From NCBI GenBank assembly GCA_029582155.1, contig CM055907.1, forward strand, positions 28,323,932 through 28,387,931: a stretch of 64,000 nucleotides of DNA, read 5' to 3'. Origin of the DNA: Panopea generosa (taxonomy: Eukaryota > Mollusca > Bivalvia > Adapedonta > Hiatellidae). Below, in pieces: positions 11,536 through 30,066 of the stretch. Below the pieces are notes generated by a model. That model was not told the DNA's origin. It searched no databases and saw nothing but the letters and a program-made list of their open reading frames with translations. The position numbers and the translations under genes were made by a program. The number at the start of each line of letters is the position of its first letter. The first letter of the stretch is position 1.

Positions 11536-14500
11536 CGTACAGTATGACCATGTGGATATAAATAACTCTTACTTATAATATATACTAGATACCAGACAAA
11601 CCATGGTATGGTGTGTTCATCTTACAGAGTGTCTCGTACAGTATGACCATGTGGATATAAATAACTCTTACTTATAATATATACTAGATACTAGACAAAC
11701 CCTGGTATGGTGTGTTCATCTTACAGAGTGTCTCGTACAGTATGACCATGTGGATATAAATAACTCTTACTTATAAGATATACTAAATACTAGACAAACC
11801 ATGGTATGGTGGGTTCATCTTACAGAGTGTCTCGTACAGTATGACCATGTGGATATAAATAACTCTTACTTATAAGATATACTAGATACTAGACAAACCA
11901 TGGTATGGTGGGTTCATCTTACAGAGTGGCTCGTACAGAATGACTATGTTGATATAAATATCTCTTACTTATAAGATATACTAGATACTAGACAAACCAT
12001 GGTATGGTGGGTTCATCTTACAGAGTGGCTCGTACAGAATGACCATGTGGATATAAATAACTCTTACTTATAAGATATACTAGATACTAGACAAACCATG
12101 GTATGGTGTGTTCATCTTACAGAGTGGCTCGTACAGAATGACTATGTTGATATAAATAACTCTTACTTATAAGATATACTAGATACTAGACAAACCATGG
12201 TATGGTGGGTTCATCTTACAGAGTGGCTCGTACAGAATGACTATGTTGATATAAATAACTCTTACTTATAAGATATACTAGATACTAGACAAGCCATGGT
12301 ATGGTGTGTTCATCTTACAGAGTGTCTCGTACAGTATGACTTTGTTGATATAAATAACTCTTACTTATAAGATATACTAGTTACTAGACAAACCATGGTA
12401 TGGTGGGTTCATCTTACAGAGTGTCTCATACAGTATGACCACGTTGAGATAAATAACTCTTACTTATAAGATATACGAGATACTAGACAAACCATGGTAT
12501 GGTGGGTTCATCTTACAGAGTGTCTCGTACAGTATGACCATGTGGATATAAATAACTCTTACTTATAAGATATACTAGATACTAGACAAACTATGGTATG
12601 GTGTGTTCATCTTACAGAGTGTCTCGTACAGTATGACCACGTTGAGATAAATAACTCTTACTTATACGATATACGAGATACTAGACAAACCATGGTATGG
12701 TGGGTTCATCTTACAGAGTGTCTCGTACAGTATGACCATGTGGATATAAATAACTCTTACTTATAAGATATACTAGATACTAGAAAAACCATGGTATGGT
12801 GTGTTCATCTTACAAAGTGTCTTGTACAGTATGACCATGTTGATATAAATAACTCTTACTTATAAGATATACTAGATACTGGACAAACCATGGTATGGTG
12901 TGTTCATCTTACAGAGTGTCTCGTACAGTATGACCACGTTGAGATAAATAACTCTTACTTATAAGATATACTAAATACTAGACAAACCATGGTATGGTGG
13001 GTTCATCTTACAGAGTGTCTCGTACAGAATGACCACGTTGAGATAAATAACTCTTACTTATAATATATACTAGATACAAGAAAAACCATGGTATGGTGTG
13101 TTCATCTTACAGAGTGGCTCGTACAGAATGACCATGTTGATATAAATAACTCTTACTTATAATATATACTAGATACTAGAAAAACCATGGTATGGTGTGT
13201 TCATCTTACAGAGTGGCTCGTACAGAATGACCATGTTGATATAAATAACTCTTACTTATAAGATATACTAGATACTAGAAAAACCATGGTATGGTGTGTT
13301 CATCTTACAAAGTGTCTTGTACAGTATGACCATGTTGATATAAATAACTCTTACTTATAAGATATACTAGATACTAGAAAAACCATGGTATGGTGTGTTC
13401 ATCTTACAGTGTGTCTCGTACAGTATGACCACGTTGAGATAAATAACTCTTACTTATAAGATATACTAAATACTAGACAAACCATGGTATGGTGTGTTCA
13501 TCTTACAGAGTGTCTCGTACAGTATGACCACGTTGAGATAAATAACTCTTACTTATACGATATACGAGATACTAGACAAACCATGGTATGGTGGGTTCAT
13601 CTTACAGAGTGTCTCGTACAGTATGACCATGTGGATATAAATAACTCTTACTTATAAGATATACTAGATACTAGAAAAACCATGGTATGGTGTGTTCATC
13701 TTACAAAGTGTCTTGTACAGTATGACCACGTTGAGATAAATAACTCTTACTTATAAGATATACTAGATACTAGACAAACCATGGTATGGTGGGTTCATCT
13801 TACAGAGTGTCTCGTACAGTATGACCACGTTGAGATAAATAACTCTTACTTATACGATATACGAGATACTAGACAAACCATGGTATGGTGGGTTCATCTT
13901 ACAGAGTGTCTCGTACAGTATGACCACGTTCAGATAAATAACTCTTACTTATAAGATATACTAGATACTAGACAAACCATGGTATGGTGGGTTCATCTTA
14001 CAGAGTGTCTCGTACAGTATGACCATGTTGAGATAAATAACTCTTACTTATAAGATATACGAGATACTAGAAAAACCATGGTATGGTGGGTTCATCTTAC
14101 AGAGTGTCTCGTACAGTATGACCATGTGGATATAAATAACTCTTACTTATAAGATATACTAGTTACTAGACAAACCATGGTATGGTGGGTTCATCTTACA
14201 GAGTGTCTCGTACAGTATGACCACGTTGAGATAAATAACTCTTACTTATAAGATATACGAGATACTAGACAAACCATGGTATGGTGGGTTCATCTTACAG
14301 AGTGTCTCGTACAGTATGACCATGTGGATATAAATAACTCTTACTTATAAGATATACGAGATACTAGAAAAACCATGGTATGGTGTGTTCATCTTACAGA
14401 GTGTCTCGTACAGTATGACCATGTGGATATAAATAACTCTTACTTATAAGATATACGAGATACTAGAAAAACCATGGTATGGTGTGTTCATCTTACAGAG

Positions 14501-15037
14501 TGTCTCGTACAGTATGACCATGTGGATATAAATAACTCTTACTTATAAGATATACTAGATACTAGACAAACTATGGTATGGTGTGTTCATCTTACAGAGT
14601 GTCTCGTACAGTATGACCATGTGGATATAAATAACTCTTACTTATAAGATATACTAGATACTAGAAAAACCATGGTATGGTGTGTTCATCTTACAAAGTG
14701 TCTTGTACAGTATGACCATGTTGATATAAATAACTCTTACTTATAATATATACTAGTTACTAGACAAACCACGGTATGGTGTGTTCATCTTACAGAGTGT
14801 CTCGTACAGTATGACCATGTTGGTATAAATAACTCTTACTTATAAGATATACTAGATACTAGACAAACCATGGTATGGTGTGTTCATCTTACAGAGTGTC
14901 TCGTACAGTATGACCATGTGGATATAAATAACTCTTACTTATAAGATATACTAGATACTAGACAAACCATGGTATGGTGTGTTCATCTTACAGAGTGTCT
15001 CGTACAGTATGACCATGTGGATATAAATATTTCTTAC
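11536..15037. repeat. 99-bp satellite, 35 full copies
   Basis: Landmark CGTACAGTAT starts at 11536 and again at 15001, a distance of 3465 = 35 x 99. Each unit is a 40-bp part related to the preceding array (CGTACAGTATGACC, GATATAAATAACTCTTACTT) plus 59 bp not found there (GATATACTAGATACTAGACA, CATGGTATGGTG, TTCATCTTACAGAGTGTCT). Variants such as CATGTGGATAT/CACGTTGAGAT and TGTGTTC/TGGGTTC are mixed along the array, as expected under unequal exchange or gene conversion. No coding content. Confidence 0.95.
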
Positions 15038-15487
15038 ATTATGTTCTAGATAAAAGTTGCAAACCATTGTATAGTGTATGTGCATCACTGGTCGTTTCTC
15101 ATATATGTAGATACGTTACACATATACTTATATATGACATCCAGTTTGTATTTTGTTTTGTTTTGTTATTTTGGTAGAAAAATTATCTCATAATGAACCT
15201 AGATAAAACCACATAATAGTTGTGCAAATACCTTTTTCACTAACAGGCTTAGAACCGAGCTTGGATCGAATCCATGACCTCAGCTGTGACCTCAGCTGTG
15301 AGAGGTAAGTAGTCTTGAGACAGCACCGTGGATCATTCTATCAGTGTTTATTTTCAACTCGCAACAGTGTCATTGTTGAAGGAAGACATCAGAAGGAATT
15401 ATAGTAGAATAACAGTAATAATAATAGTAAAGTAATTTAGTTATAATAATTGTATTGCTATTAGTAAAATAAAATAACATGTGTTAG
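15038..15487. other. Array end, unique spacer and a family-4 fragment
   Basis: 15038-15095 is a diverged end unit of the 99-bp array. 15240-15335, minus strand, carries a B-box-like GGATTCGATCC and AAGCTCGGTTC, so it is probably a fragment of tRNA-headed repeat family 4. The rest is AT-rich with no recognised feature. Confidence 0.5.
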
Positions 15488-16300
15488 TTTGTTTAATTGT
15501 TTGTTTAGCGTCATTTTATACCATCCGGGGCTAACGGACGATCAGCTAACCTAACCACTCTATCCCGGGTCCTTGACAGGTCCGCAATTAACTTATAACT
15601 GTCCTACTTTTATCTTCGGTGAGAGACTGCGGCCGGGTCGATTAACTGATAACTGTCCTACTTTTATCTTCGGTGAGAGACTGCGGCCGGGTCGATTAAC
15701 TGATAACTGTCCTACTTTTATCTTCAGTGAGAGACTGCGGCCGGGTCGATTAACTTATAACTGTCCTACTTTTATCTACGGTGAGAGACTGCGGCCGGGT
15801 CGATTAACTGATAACTGTCCTACTTTTATCTACGGTGAGAGACTGCGACCGGGTCGATTAACTGATAACTGTCCTACTTTTATCTTCGGTGAGAGACTGC
15901 GGCCTGGTCGATTAACTTATAATTGTCCTACTTTTATCTTCTGTGAGAGACTGCGGCCGGGTCGATTAACTGATAACTGTCCTACTTTTATCTTCGGTGA
16001 GAGACTGCGGCCGGGTCGATTAACTGATAACTGTCCTACTTTTATCTTCAGTGAGAGACTGCGGCCGGGTCGATTAACTTATAACTGTCCTACTTTTATC
16101 TACGGTGAGAGACTGCGGCCGGGTCGATTAACTGATAACTGTCCTACTTTTATCTACGGTGAGAGACTGCGACCGGGTCGATTAACTGATAACTGTCCTA
16201 CTTTTATCTTCGGTGAGAGACTGCGGCCGGGTCGGGATTCAAACTCACGACCCCTTGATAGTCAGACGCGCTACCGACTGAGCTAACTACGCCCGACTAA
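15487..16300 (-). repeat. tRNA-derived SINE, family 1, expanded internally by a minisatellite
   Basis: The left end (15487-15587) is the 3' part of the SINE: GTTTGTTTAATTG tail, TTTAGCGTCATTTTAT, GGGGCTAACGGACGATCAG, CTAACCTAACCACTC. The right end (16236-16300) is the tRNA-like head on the minus strand, with the B box as GATTCAAACTCACGACCCC and the A box as CTACCGACTGAGCTAA. Compared with the copy at 36585-36871, the middle is replaced by twelve 54-bp tandem units. This reads as a normal SINE in which an internal segment was amplified after insertion. Confidence 0.88.
15588..16235. repeat. 54-bp minisatellite, 12 copies in a 6+6 higher-order repeat
   Basis: The unit starts TTAACTGATAACTGTCCTAC and ends GAGACTGCGGCCGGGTCGA. 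It aligns with two parts of the host SINE: TAACTGATAACTTTCCCAC...GGTGAGAGAC and TGTTGCCGGGCGGGGATT. Variant marks (TTATAAC/TGATAAC, TTCGG/TTCAG/TACGG, GCGACCGGG) repeat in the same order in units 1-6 and 7-12, so a 324-bp block was duplicated. The frame stays open for 237 codons because 54 is divisible by three. The only upstream start is a TTG and the predicted peptide has 18-residue repeats of no known kind, so it is not called a gene. Confidence 0.95.
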
Positions 16301-16360
16301 TACATATTGAAAGTGATACAGAAGTTAGCTAATACATATTGAAAACGATACAGAAAGAAG
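16297..16360. repeat. 32-bp direct duplication
   Basis: CTAATACATATTGAAA followed by GTGATACAGAAGTTAG occurs at 16297 and again, slightly changed, at 16329, next to the tRNA head of the SINE. It is a small local duplication of the flank. Confidence 0.75.
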
Positions 16361-17534
16361 CATATGACTTTTTCAGAATCTAAAATATCTGCATAGTTGA
16401 AGATTTAATTTGAAATCATTAAATATTTGATAACTATTTTATCATTCAAAGTTGTAATGAATAGTACATAATAAGACAATATTCATGCATAAGAACTTAC
16501 CAATCTGGGTTACATGGATAATATCTGAGATTGACATTAAATACAGTCAGTGACTTATTATCTACTTTTAAGTATTTTTCTGCTTCGATACTTTGCATAT
16601 TTGTTACTTGGCGTGGTTCAAATCTCTCCGCCAGATCACCATCAAAACTCGCCGGGTTTTGGTTACGATCGTTAATGAGATTTCTCTGCACCATTAACTT
16701 CTTGAGATTATCCCAGAGATATTAAACACATTAATTGGTATCCAATAGTTAATTAAAACAATGAGATATTGAAATAAATATTAATCCAACGGTTTGATAA
16801 AGATATATCTGTTATTAAATATTGGTTAAACAATCGATTTTGGCTTTATTACAGCATCAACAATTGACATATTTTAGTCTATTTGACTTTTAAACAAAGG
16901 ACAAAGCTACATTGTATATGGATTATATTTGATAGTTATACCTCATGCGAAGAGGCATATTATACTGATTTGTTACAGGGTTTTTTTCTCCTTTGGTTTT
17001 AGAAAAGTATTCCGAGTTTAACTGAATAAAAAACATACTGCGAGTAAAATTCCTTCGTCATTCGCATGGTCTTCATTTAGCATGTTTGTATGCAGCTATT
17101 GAAAAAAAACACATATATCAGAGTCAAGCACCAATAAAACGAAGTTCAGTGCAAATAGTCAAAATTCAAGTACCTACTTTTTGAAGTATAACACAAATAT
17201 GTTACTTGTTGAAGAAATGTGGAATGCCATGTAAGTAAATATGAAAGCCGATTACGACTGCAGGTTGAAGGTCACTGAGATATGAGTCTGTTATCAAGTT
17301 GATAATATATTTATATACTTTCTCTGGTCTGGTACTTATCGCTGAACACACATACAAACAAAGAGCCCCAGGAACTGATTGACAGGGTGACTTTCGCTAA
17401 TCTAGAACTTTAGGAAACTCTGCAGGAAAGAACAAGGCTTAAAAAGGCCGCGAACACTGCTAAAACAAGTACATTTCTGCGATACAAGCTGTTAAAATTG
17501 TAAATGCAGAACGCTAGATATTCTACATATATGT
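16361..17534. other. Spacer with one possible exon-like stretch
   Basis: Apart from the weak exon candidate at 16501-16694, no gene or repeat was recognised in this AT-rich region. Confidence 0.5.
16501..16694 (-). other. Possible coding exon, unrecognised
   Basis: On the minus strand an ATG-led frame of about 64 codons has mixed, protein-like composition (NDRNQNPASFDGDLAERFE and NMQSIEAEKYLKVDNKSL). It runs into a good donor, TTG|GTAAGT, at 16500-16499. No partner exon was found in the neighbourhood and I do not recognise the peptide. It may be a real first exon, a gene fragment, or chance. Confidence 0.2.
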
Positions 17535-18020
17535 GTGCGTGTGCCACACAATACACATGAAGCTATAAATGTATGTGCCACAAAATACGTTATGTCACAT
17601 AATGTATATGTTACAGATCAAGGTACACTACATTGTGTGTGCCGTATACCCAACGCAAAGTTATATATGTATGTGCCACAAAATACGTTATGCCACATAA
17701 TGTATATGTTACAGATCGAGGTACACTACATTGTGTGTGCCATATACCCAACGCAAAGTTATATAATGTATGTGCCACAAAATACGTTATGCCACATAAT
17801 GTATATGTTACAGATCAAGGTACACTACATTGTGTGTGCCATATACCCAACGCAAAGTTATATAATGTATGTGCCACAAAATACGTTATGCCACATAATG
17901 TATATGTTACAGATCAAGGTACGCTACAATGTGTGTACCGTATACCCAATGCAAAGTTATATATGTATGTGCCACAAAATACGTTATGCCACATAATGTA
18001 TATGTCACATGTAACAGTAT
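17535..18020. repeat. Second 99-bp tandem repeat, 5 copies
   Basis: GCCACAAAATACGTTATG recurs at 17577, 17675, 17774, 17873 and about 17971, a spacing of 98-99 bp. The unit also holds TATATGTTACAGATCAAGG and CCCAACGCAAAGTTATAT. It is unrelated to the 99-bp satellite at 11.5-15 kb. It grades into the following ~63-bp array. Confidence 0.88.
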
Positions 18021-18059
18021 GTTAAATATGTGTGTGCCGCATATCCCACGTAAATCCAT

Positions 18060-19790
18060 AAACGTATATGCCATGTATTATGGTATATTACACATGTGTG
18101 TATCACATATCATGTTACGCTACATATGTGTGTGCCACATATCATATTACGTCACATATGTATGTGTCGCATATCATGCTACGCTACATATGTTTGTCAC
18201 ATATCATACCACGTCACATATGTATGTGTTGCATATCATGTTACGCTACATATGTGTGTGCTACATATCATATCACGTCAGATATGTATATGTCACATAC
18301 CATGTTACGCTACATATGTGTGTCACATATCATACAACGTCACATATGTATGTGTTGCATATCATGTTACGCTACATATGTGTGTCACATATCATATCAC
18401 GTCACATATGTATGTGTTGCATATCATGTTACGCTACATATGTGTGTGTCACATATCATACGACGTCACATATGTATGTGTTGCATATCATGTTACGCTA
18501 CATATGTGTGTCACATATCATATCACGTCACATATGTATGTATCACATATCATGTTACGCTACATATGTGTGTCACATATCATACAACGTCACATATGTA
18601 TGTATCACATATCATGTTACGCTACATATGTGTGTGCCACATATTATATCACGTCAGATATGTATGTGTTGCATATCATGTTACGCTACATATGTGTGTG
18701 CCACATATCATATCACGTCAGATATGTATATGTCACATATCATGCTACGCTACATATGTGTGTCACGTATCATACCACGTCACATATGTATGTGTTGCAT
18801 ATCATGTTACGCTACATATGTGTGTGCCACATATCATATCACGTCAGATATGTATGTGTTGCATATCATGTTACACTACATATGTGTGTGCCACATATCA
18901 TATCACGTCAGATATGTATATGTCACATATCATGTTACGCTACATATGTGTGTCACGTATCATACCACGTCACATATGTATGTGTTGCATATCATGTTAC
19001 GCTACATATGTGTGTGCCACATATCATATCACGTCAGATATGTATGTGTCACATATCATGCTACGCTACATATGTGTGTCACATATCATACCACGTCAGA
19101 TATGTATGTGTTGCATATCATGTTACGCTACATATGTGTGTGCTACATGTCATACCACGTCACATATGTATGTGTTGCATATCATGTTACACTACATATG
19201 TGTGTGCCACATATCATATCACGTCAGATATGTATATGTCACATATCATGTTACGCTACATATTTGTGTCACATATCATACCACGTCACAAATGTATGTG
19301 TTGCATATCATGTTACGCTACATATGTGTGTGCCACATATTATATCACGTCAGATATGTATGTGTCGCATATCATGTTACGCTACATATGTGTGTGCCAC
19401 ATATTATATCACGTCAGATATGTATGTGTCGCATATCATGCTACGCTACATATGTGTGTCACATATCATACCACGTCACATATATATGTGTTGCATATCA
19501 TGTTACGCTACATATGTGTGTGCCACATATCATATCACGTCAGATATGTATGTGTCACATATCATGTTACGCTACATATGTGTGTCACATATCATACCAT
19601 GTAACATATGTATGTGTTGTATATCATGTTACGCTACATATGTGTGTGCCACATATCATATCACGTCAGATATGTATATGTCACATATCATGTAACGCTA
19701 CATATGTGTGTGTGTCACATATCATACGTAAAGTTATATTATGTATGTGCCACAAATTATAGATATGCATGTGTCACATATCACGTTACT
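18060..19790. repeat. ~63-bp satellite, about 27 copies, with two alternating subtypes
   Basis: Units of 62-64 bp alternate between a form with GTGTGTCACATATCATACCA and TGTATGTGTTGCATATC, and a form with GTGTGTGCCACATATCATAT and CAGATATGTATATGTCAC. Each has GTTACGCTACATATG and CACGTCA, so CATATG and ACGTCA recur throughout. All three forward frames stay open for 500-590 codons because the unit has almost no TAA, TAG or TGA. As the length is not a multiple of three, each frame cycles through the same peptides. The last units (AAAGTTATATTATGTATGTG, near 19730) look like the neighbouring 99-bp units. Confidence 0.92.
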
Positions 19791-20469
19791 CTACATAATA
19801 TATAGGTCTATATATCACATTCTAAGTTACGTTAAATCCAGTGAGCAAATGCGATGTATGTGAGAAATATCACGTCACGTCACATATATGTATGTGCAAC
19901 TTGTTATGTAGAACATTATCTTATCAATCAACAGTTTACACTGCAGCGACTGTTTCAAGTATACGTGTGGTTACACTTTCACGGTACATGATCCAAGAGA
20001 GAATCGAACCAAGATGATTCTAGGTCGTGTCATACATTCTATCATACTAGCTAGCGGAGTAGGTTAATCAGAAACAATTGAACTTCATTGTTGTGTGTTT
20101 GTTATAATAAACGTGGGTTTGATATGTACCTATGAAATTAGAAGGTGGCTTCTTAACTTTTAATGTAAAATAAACACAAACTTATAATGTACAATGTATC
20201 TATTATTCAATGGTTTGTTTTTAAGTGTGCTTAATGTAACATACACATTCATAAAATATCAAGATCAGCTATTATACCAGAACGTTTCAGGTAGATTTTC
20301 AGTGCACTACTTTTTTTGTGTATTAAGCGATGACGAATATTTAGTGATACGGTTATAGAAATGACAACCCGTCTATATTACGTTGACGATTGAGGCGGCT
20401 TAATGTTTTGTATGTGCGATAACAATCTCCACGTAGCTATACAAGCGCGGTGGTACTTCGGTTCGGTGC
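19791..20469. other. Upstream region of beta-tubulin gene 1
   Basis: 19965-20045 on the minus strand contains a B-box-like TTGGTTCGATTC and may be an old tRNA-headed repeat. The remainder is the 5' flank of the tubulin gene. No other gene is seen. Confidence 0.4.
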
Positions 20470-20476
20470 TATATAA
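20470..20476 (+). promoter_or_regulatory. TATA box of beta-tubulin gene 1
   Basis: TATATAA (in GCTATATAAGAGG) lies 92 bp before the tubulin ATG. Transcription would start near 20500, giving a leader of roughly 65-70 nt without an intron. Inferred from sequence and spacing only. Confidence 0.65.
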
Positions 20477-20567
20477 GAGGAAAACTTCGTATCTCCACGA
20501 GACATTACATATCACAAGTGGGAAGAAGTCGCATTGTTTAAGTGTTCAGTAAAATAAATAACTCAAA

Positions 20568-26614
<6,047 letters not shown>

Positions 26615-26633
26615 ACATGCAAAAAGACAATCA

Positions 26634-26639
26634 AATAAA
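26634..26639 (+). terminator. Polyadenylation signal of beta-tubulin gene 1
   Basis: AATAAA lies 20 nt after the TAA stop. This would make a very short 3' UTR; a second AATAAA is at about 26853. Which one is used cannot be told from sequence. Confidence 0.5.
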
Positions 26640-29600
26640 AGTTACACCCATTTTGCCGACCTACTTTCTGTTAACCCTAGTGATCATGTCAGTATACTGA
26701 ATTGGTTAAGTTATAATATAGACAAAATTAGCTGTGATATTTTAACAACATATGAAACATTTTAAAAATCTTTATTAACGTTAAAGTGTATTATGAATTG
26801 ATTTTACAACCAAATATATCATAACAAAATATGTACGCCCATCTGTACTTATAAATAAATATTTTTTGTTTACATCTCCTTGTTGACATTATTTATTTCT
26901 GGGGAAGGACAGTGGTTCTTCTCAGTGGCATATATATATCTGGACGTTCCCTCCACCACATGACTGGCTTCTGTTTCACCAGCATATCTAAATACAGGCT
27001 TAAATACTTAAAAACGATATTTTCGTATTCATGATTTTAGACTGGCTCCAGAAAAGCTGATTGGTGGTTTCATTGATGTTGATTAAATAATATCTAAATA
27101 ACCAGTCAAAATTAAGATAAACACTTAAGTATTAAGTAAAACTTATTAAAAAGGCATTGAAACAGAAGCATCGATACATATGTATTTATTTATGTAGTGT
27201 GCTTAAAAATAAAACAGTCAACCCCATTCAAAAACATCCTGTAAATCAATCAATCAATCGTCAGCTTAGAAATATCTTGCAAATTCACTAAATAAAAACA
27301 ATACAAAGCCGAATCTACTATGTTTACACTCTAGACATAAACACAACACAGGAAGAGATATGAAAAGACAACAAGTTAAGCACCCATGTATATGCTCTAT
27401 CCTACAGTAATTAAATTGTCTGTTGATGTTACTTGAGATGTTACCGAATAATTTTGTATCACCTGTATTTGGCGTCACTTTATTTATTTTCAATTAATTC
27501 CCGTCTAAACATTGTGTTGTATTTTCGCATCTATTTATTTGTTGCGTTTTCATATCTCTTGAGTTTATAGAAATTTCAAGTAACATTTTGAAAATTATAA
27601 ATCTAAATCACCTCACTAGTATTTCCACCCCAACCCCTTAAAATGGTGATAAATAAATGCTTCATACAGTTAGGAGAATAACGGTGATGTGTTAAATGTA
27701 AGCACTAAGATCAATGCTAGAAGAACAAAATGGCTGTAACTCAATACTATGTAAAATATGATTAGCAAGTATTTCCATATGAATATGTTTACAATATAAA
27801 TACATAACAAAATTAATTTCATGTAATTTGATCTCATATTTCAAATTTTGGTATTCTTGCTACAAACAGTCATTACGCCTTTATGTAAAACATCATTTTG
27901 TGAAACGAAATTGTTTGTTGTTACATTATTTATTTCACACGACTGCTGAGAAATTGTTGCAAGTAAATAAGTAAATAAATGACCGCAATGAATGTATGCT
28001 GAAACACATCACAGTTCATGCATTATGCATCTGAAATTGGCATATGTCTTTATGATATAATTAAAACATGTTTTGAAGTCGCATAAAAATCAGAACTCAA
28101 CTAATTTTTATTGACTTTTTTAATAAATTGTATTTGTTGCTGACCCAACTTTAATTAAGTTTAATTAAGTAATGACATGCGTAATGTATATGGCTGGCTG
28201 GGTATCCATAGGGAATTAAATGTCCCGTATCTAATTTTACATGTATTTTTATTACTGGAGTTATCTTATTCGGTATACATAAAGCAATGTGAAATATCAA
28301 GCGTGCACCTACATGGACCGGTTCTAGATATCATCAGTTTTGTGCGAACTTTTGAAAAGTCTGTACTGTTATATTAGTGGTTCCTTTCCATCCGTAGTGA
28401 AATATGTCATATTTGATATGCACAGGGACTCGGAAACACCTCGCCGATTGAATTAGAAGAGTATGTAAAATAGCTAAACAGTAACATAAGTAACTCAGAA
28501 GCGAACAAACGTCTTGAATTCTGTAAAAATAAAATGTTTTACTATAGAGCCCAAAAGTACACATTGTCTTTCAATCTTACAAAATTAACAAAAAGGTCAA
28601 ACAAGGTATTAGACAGAGAATAGGTCCTTGGGTAAAGAAATTATATATCTTACATAGCAAAAATATATCCCTTTCTTTCAAAATGACAAAATACTACATC
28701 GTTACATAATGACCTGCAAGGCCCAGTTGTTCAAAGCACTTGTGTAAGTAAAGATGAATAGGAGAATGGTGGTATGTTCAAGGTATCACTTTACTGGCAA
28801 TCATACCAAAATGTCATTTTACTTCTGTAAGTCGTTGTACCTAATATGGACACATTGATTTTAAAGATATTTGCCTAGCAGAGTGTTAAGCTAATAGAGC
28901 TTTGACCAACTCAGTCTTGGAGCAGTATGACAGTAGACATTCTGTACGATATTCAAATCTAAAAATATGAAAAAAACTACAAGTAGTATTGACTAAGCAA
29001 GTTGTTTCTTTAATTTTCTCAATAAATTAATTGAATCATAGACCCCGATATCCAGCGTAGTTGCGCTAGTCGTCAATTATCTAAAGGTCCTACTTAATCC
29101 ACACGTATTGGTCAAATGTAAAAAATACGCACTAAGCTTGTTATTCCAAATGTGTCTTTAACGGTAGTGGAATTAATCGAAATTTTCTAAGTATGACACT
29201 AATGTTACCTAAAGTCACTACCTAGTAAACACAAGTGACCCCTCTAGTCTTCTTCATGTTAGTAAGGACATCTGTCAAGTTGTGTTGCTGTACAGCTGGT
29301 AGTTACTTACTGACATATAAGCTTGCAACAAACCGTTCAGGTGACCTATGTCACAGCCATCTTCGAATTCAGATTTCTTAAAACTGCCATATCTTGATTG
29401 TTTTATTAGACTTGGCAATGTATGATATAGTGTAAAAGTAATTACAAGTTTGCATATTTCGTAAAATGTTGGCTTAATAAGACAAAAAAAAACACAACCT
29501 TTAGCACTTATATCATTATTATTATTATGAGTGCAAAATTATTTCTTAAACAAGTATAAGTAACTTATGATGGTTAATGCCATGGAAGCTGTTTTTTTTA

Positions 29601-29869
29601 TAAAAACGGAAGTAAGCCAAGATTTTTTAAGCATTAAAAGGGACATAATTCTGCCGAAAATACAATATATGTTAACCTACTTATCTCGTTGAGTTTGTGT
29701 AATGGCAGTGAACACATGATATGTGAAGTTTCATTGATAAATGACTAGCAGGAGACGGAAGTTTGTTATTAACTGTAGTTCTGACCAAGACTTTCCAAGG
29801 CTATGATAAAGAACATAAAGCATTTGGTGCTATCTAAGGCTACCATAAGATAAATAACCCAACCAATTT
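26640..29869. other. Spacer after gene 1
   Basis: AT-rich. No gene is recognised; the open frames of 60-76 codons are short and unlike proteins. A CAAT-type simple run lies at 27246-27259. Confidence 0.55.
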
Positions 29870-30066
29870 TTTCTAGTATCCGGGAAGGTTAAACAATACT
29901 CGAGCACACCCATCTCCGCAGGTAACTCTTGAATCAGCGGCGGGAGACGAAAGAAGTGAGACACAATGTCGTTATTCAATCATCACGGAGACAATGGCAG
30001 GGCGGGGATTTGGACTCATGAGCCCTGGATTGATAGTCAGACTCGCTACCGACTGAGCTAATCCTG
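29870..30066 (-). repeat. tRNA-derived SINE, family 1 (3'-truncated)
   Basis: On the minus strand the tRNA head is complete (CTCAGTCGGTAGCGAGTCTG and the following B box) and the body reaches CTCGAGTATTG, but the TGACGC end of the family is missing. Confidence 0.8.

Noticed and set aside
15573-16286. 237-codon repetitive frame
   Set aside because: It is translation of a SINE-derived minisatellite, starts at TTG and runs through the tRNA-like head of the SINE.
17929-19762. Frames of 502-588 codons in three phases
   Set aside because: All three phases are open at once, which is a property of the repeat unit; no protein family recognised.
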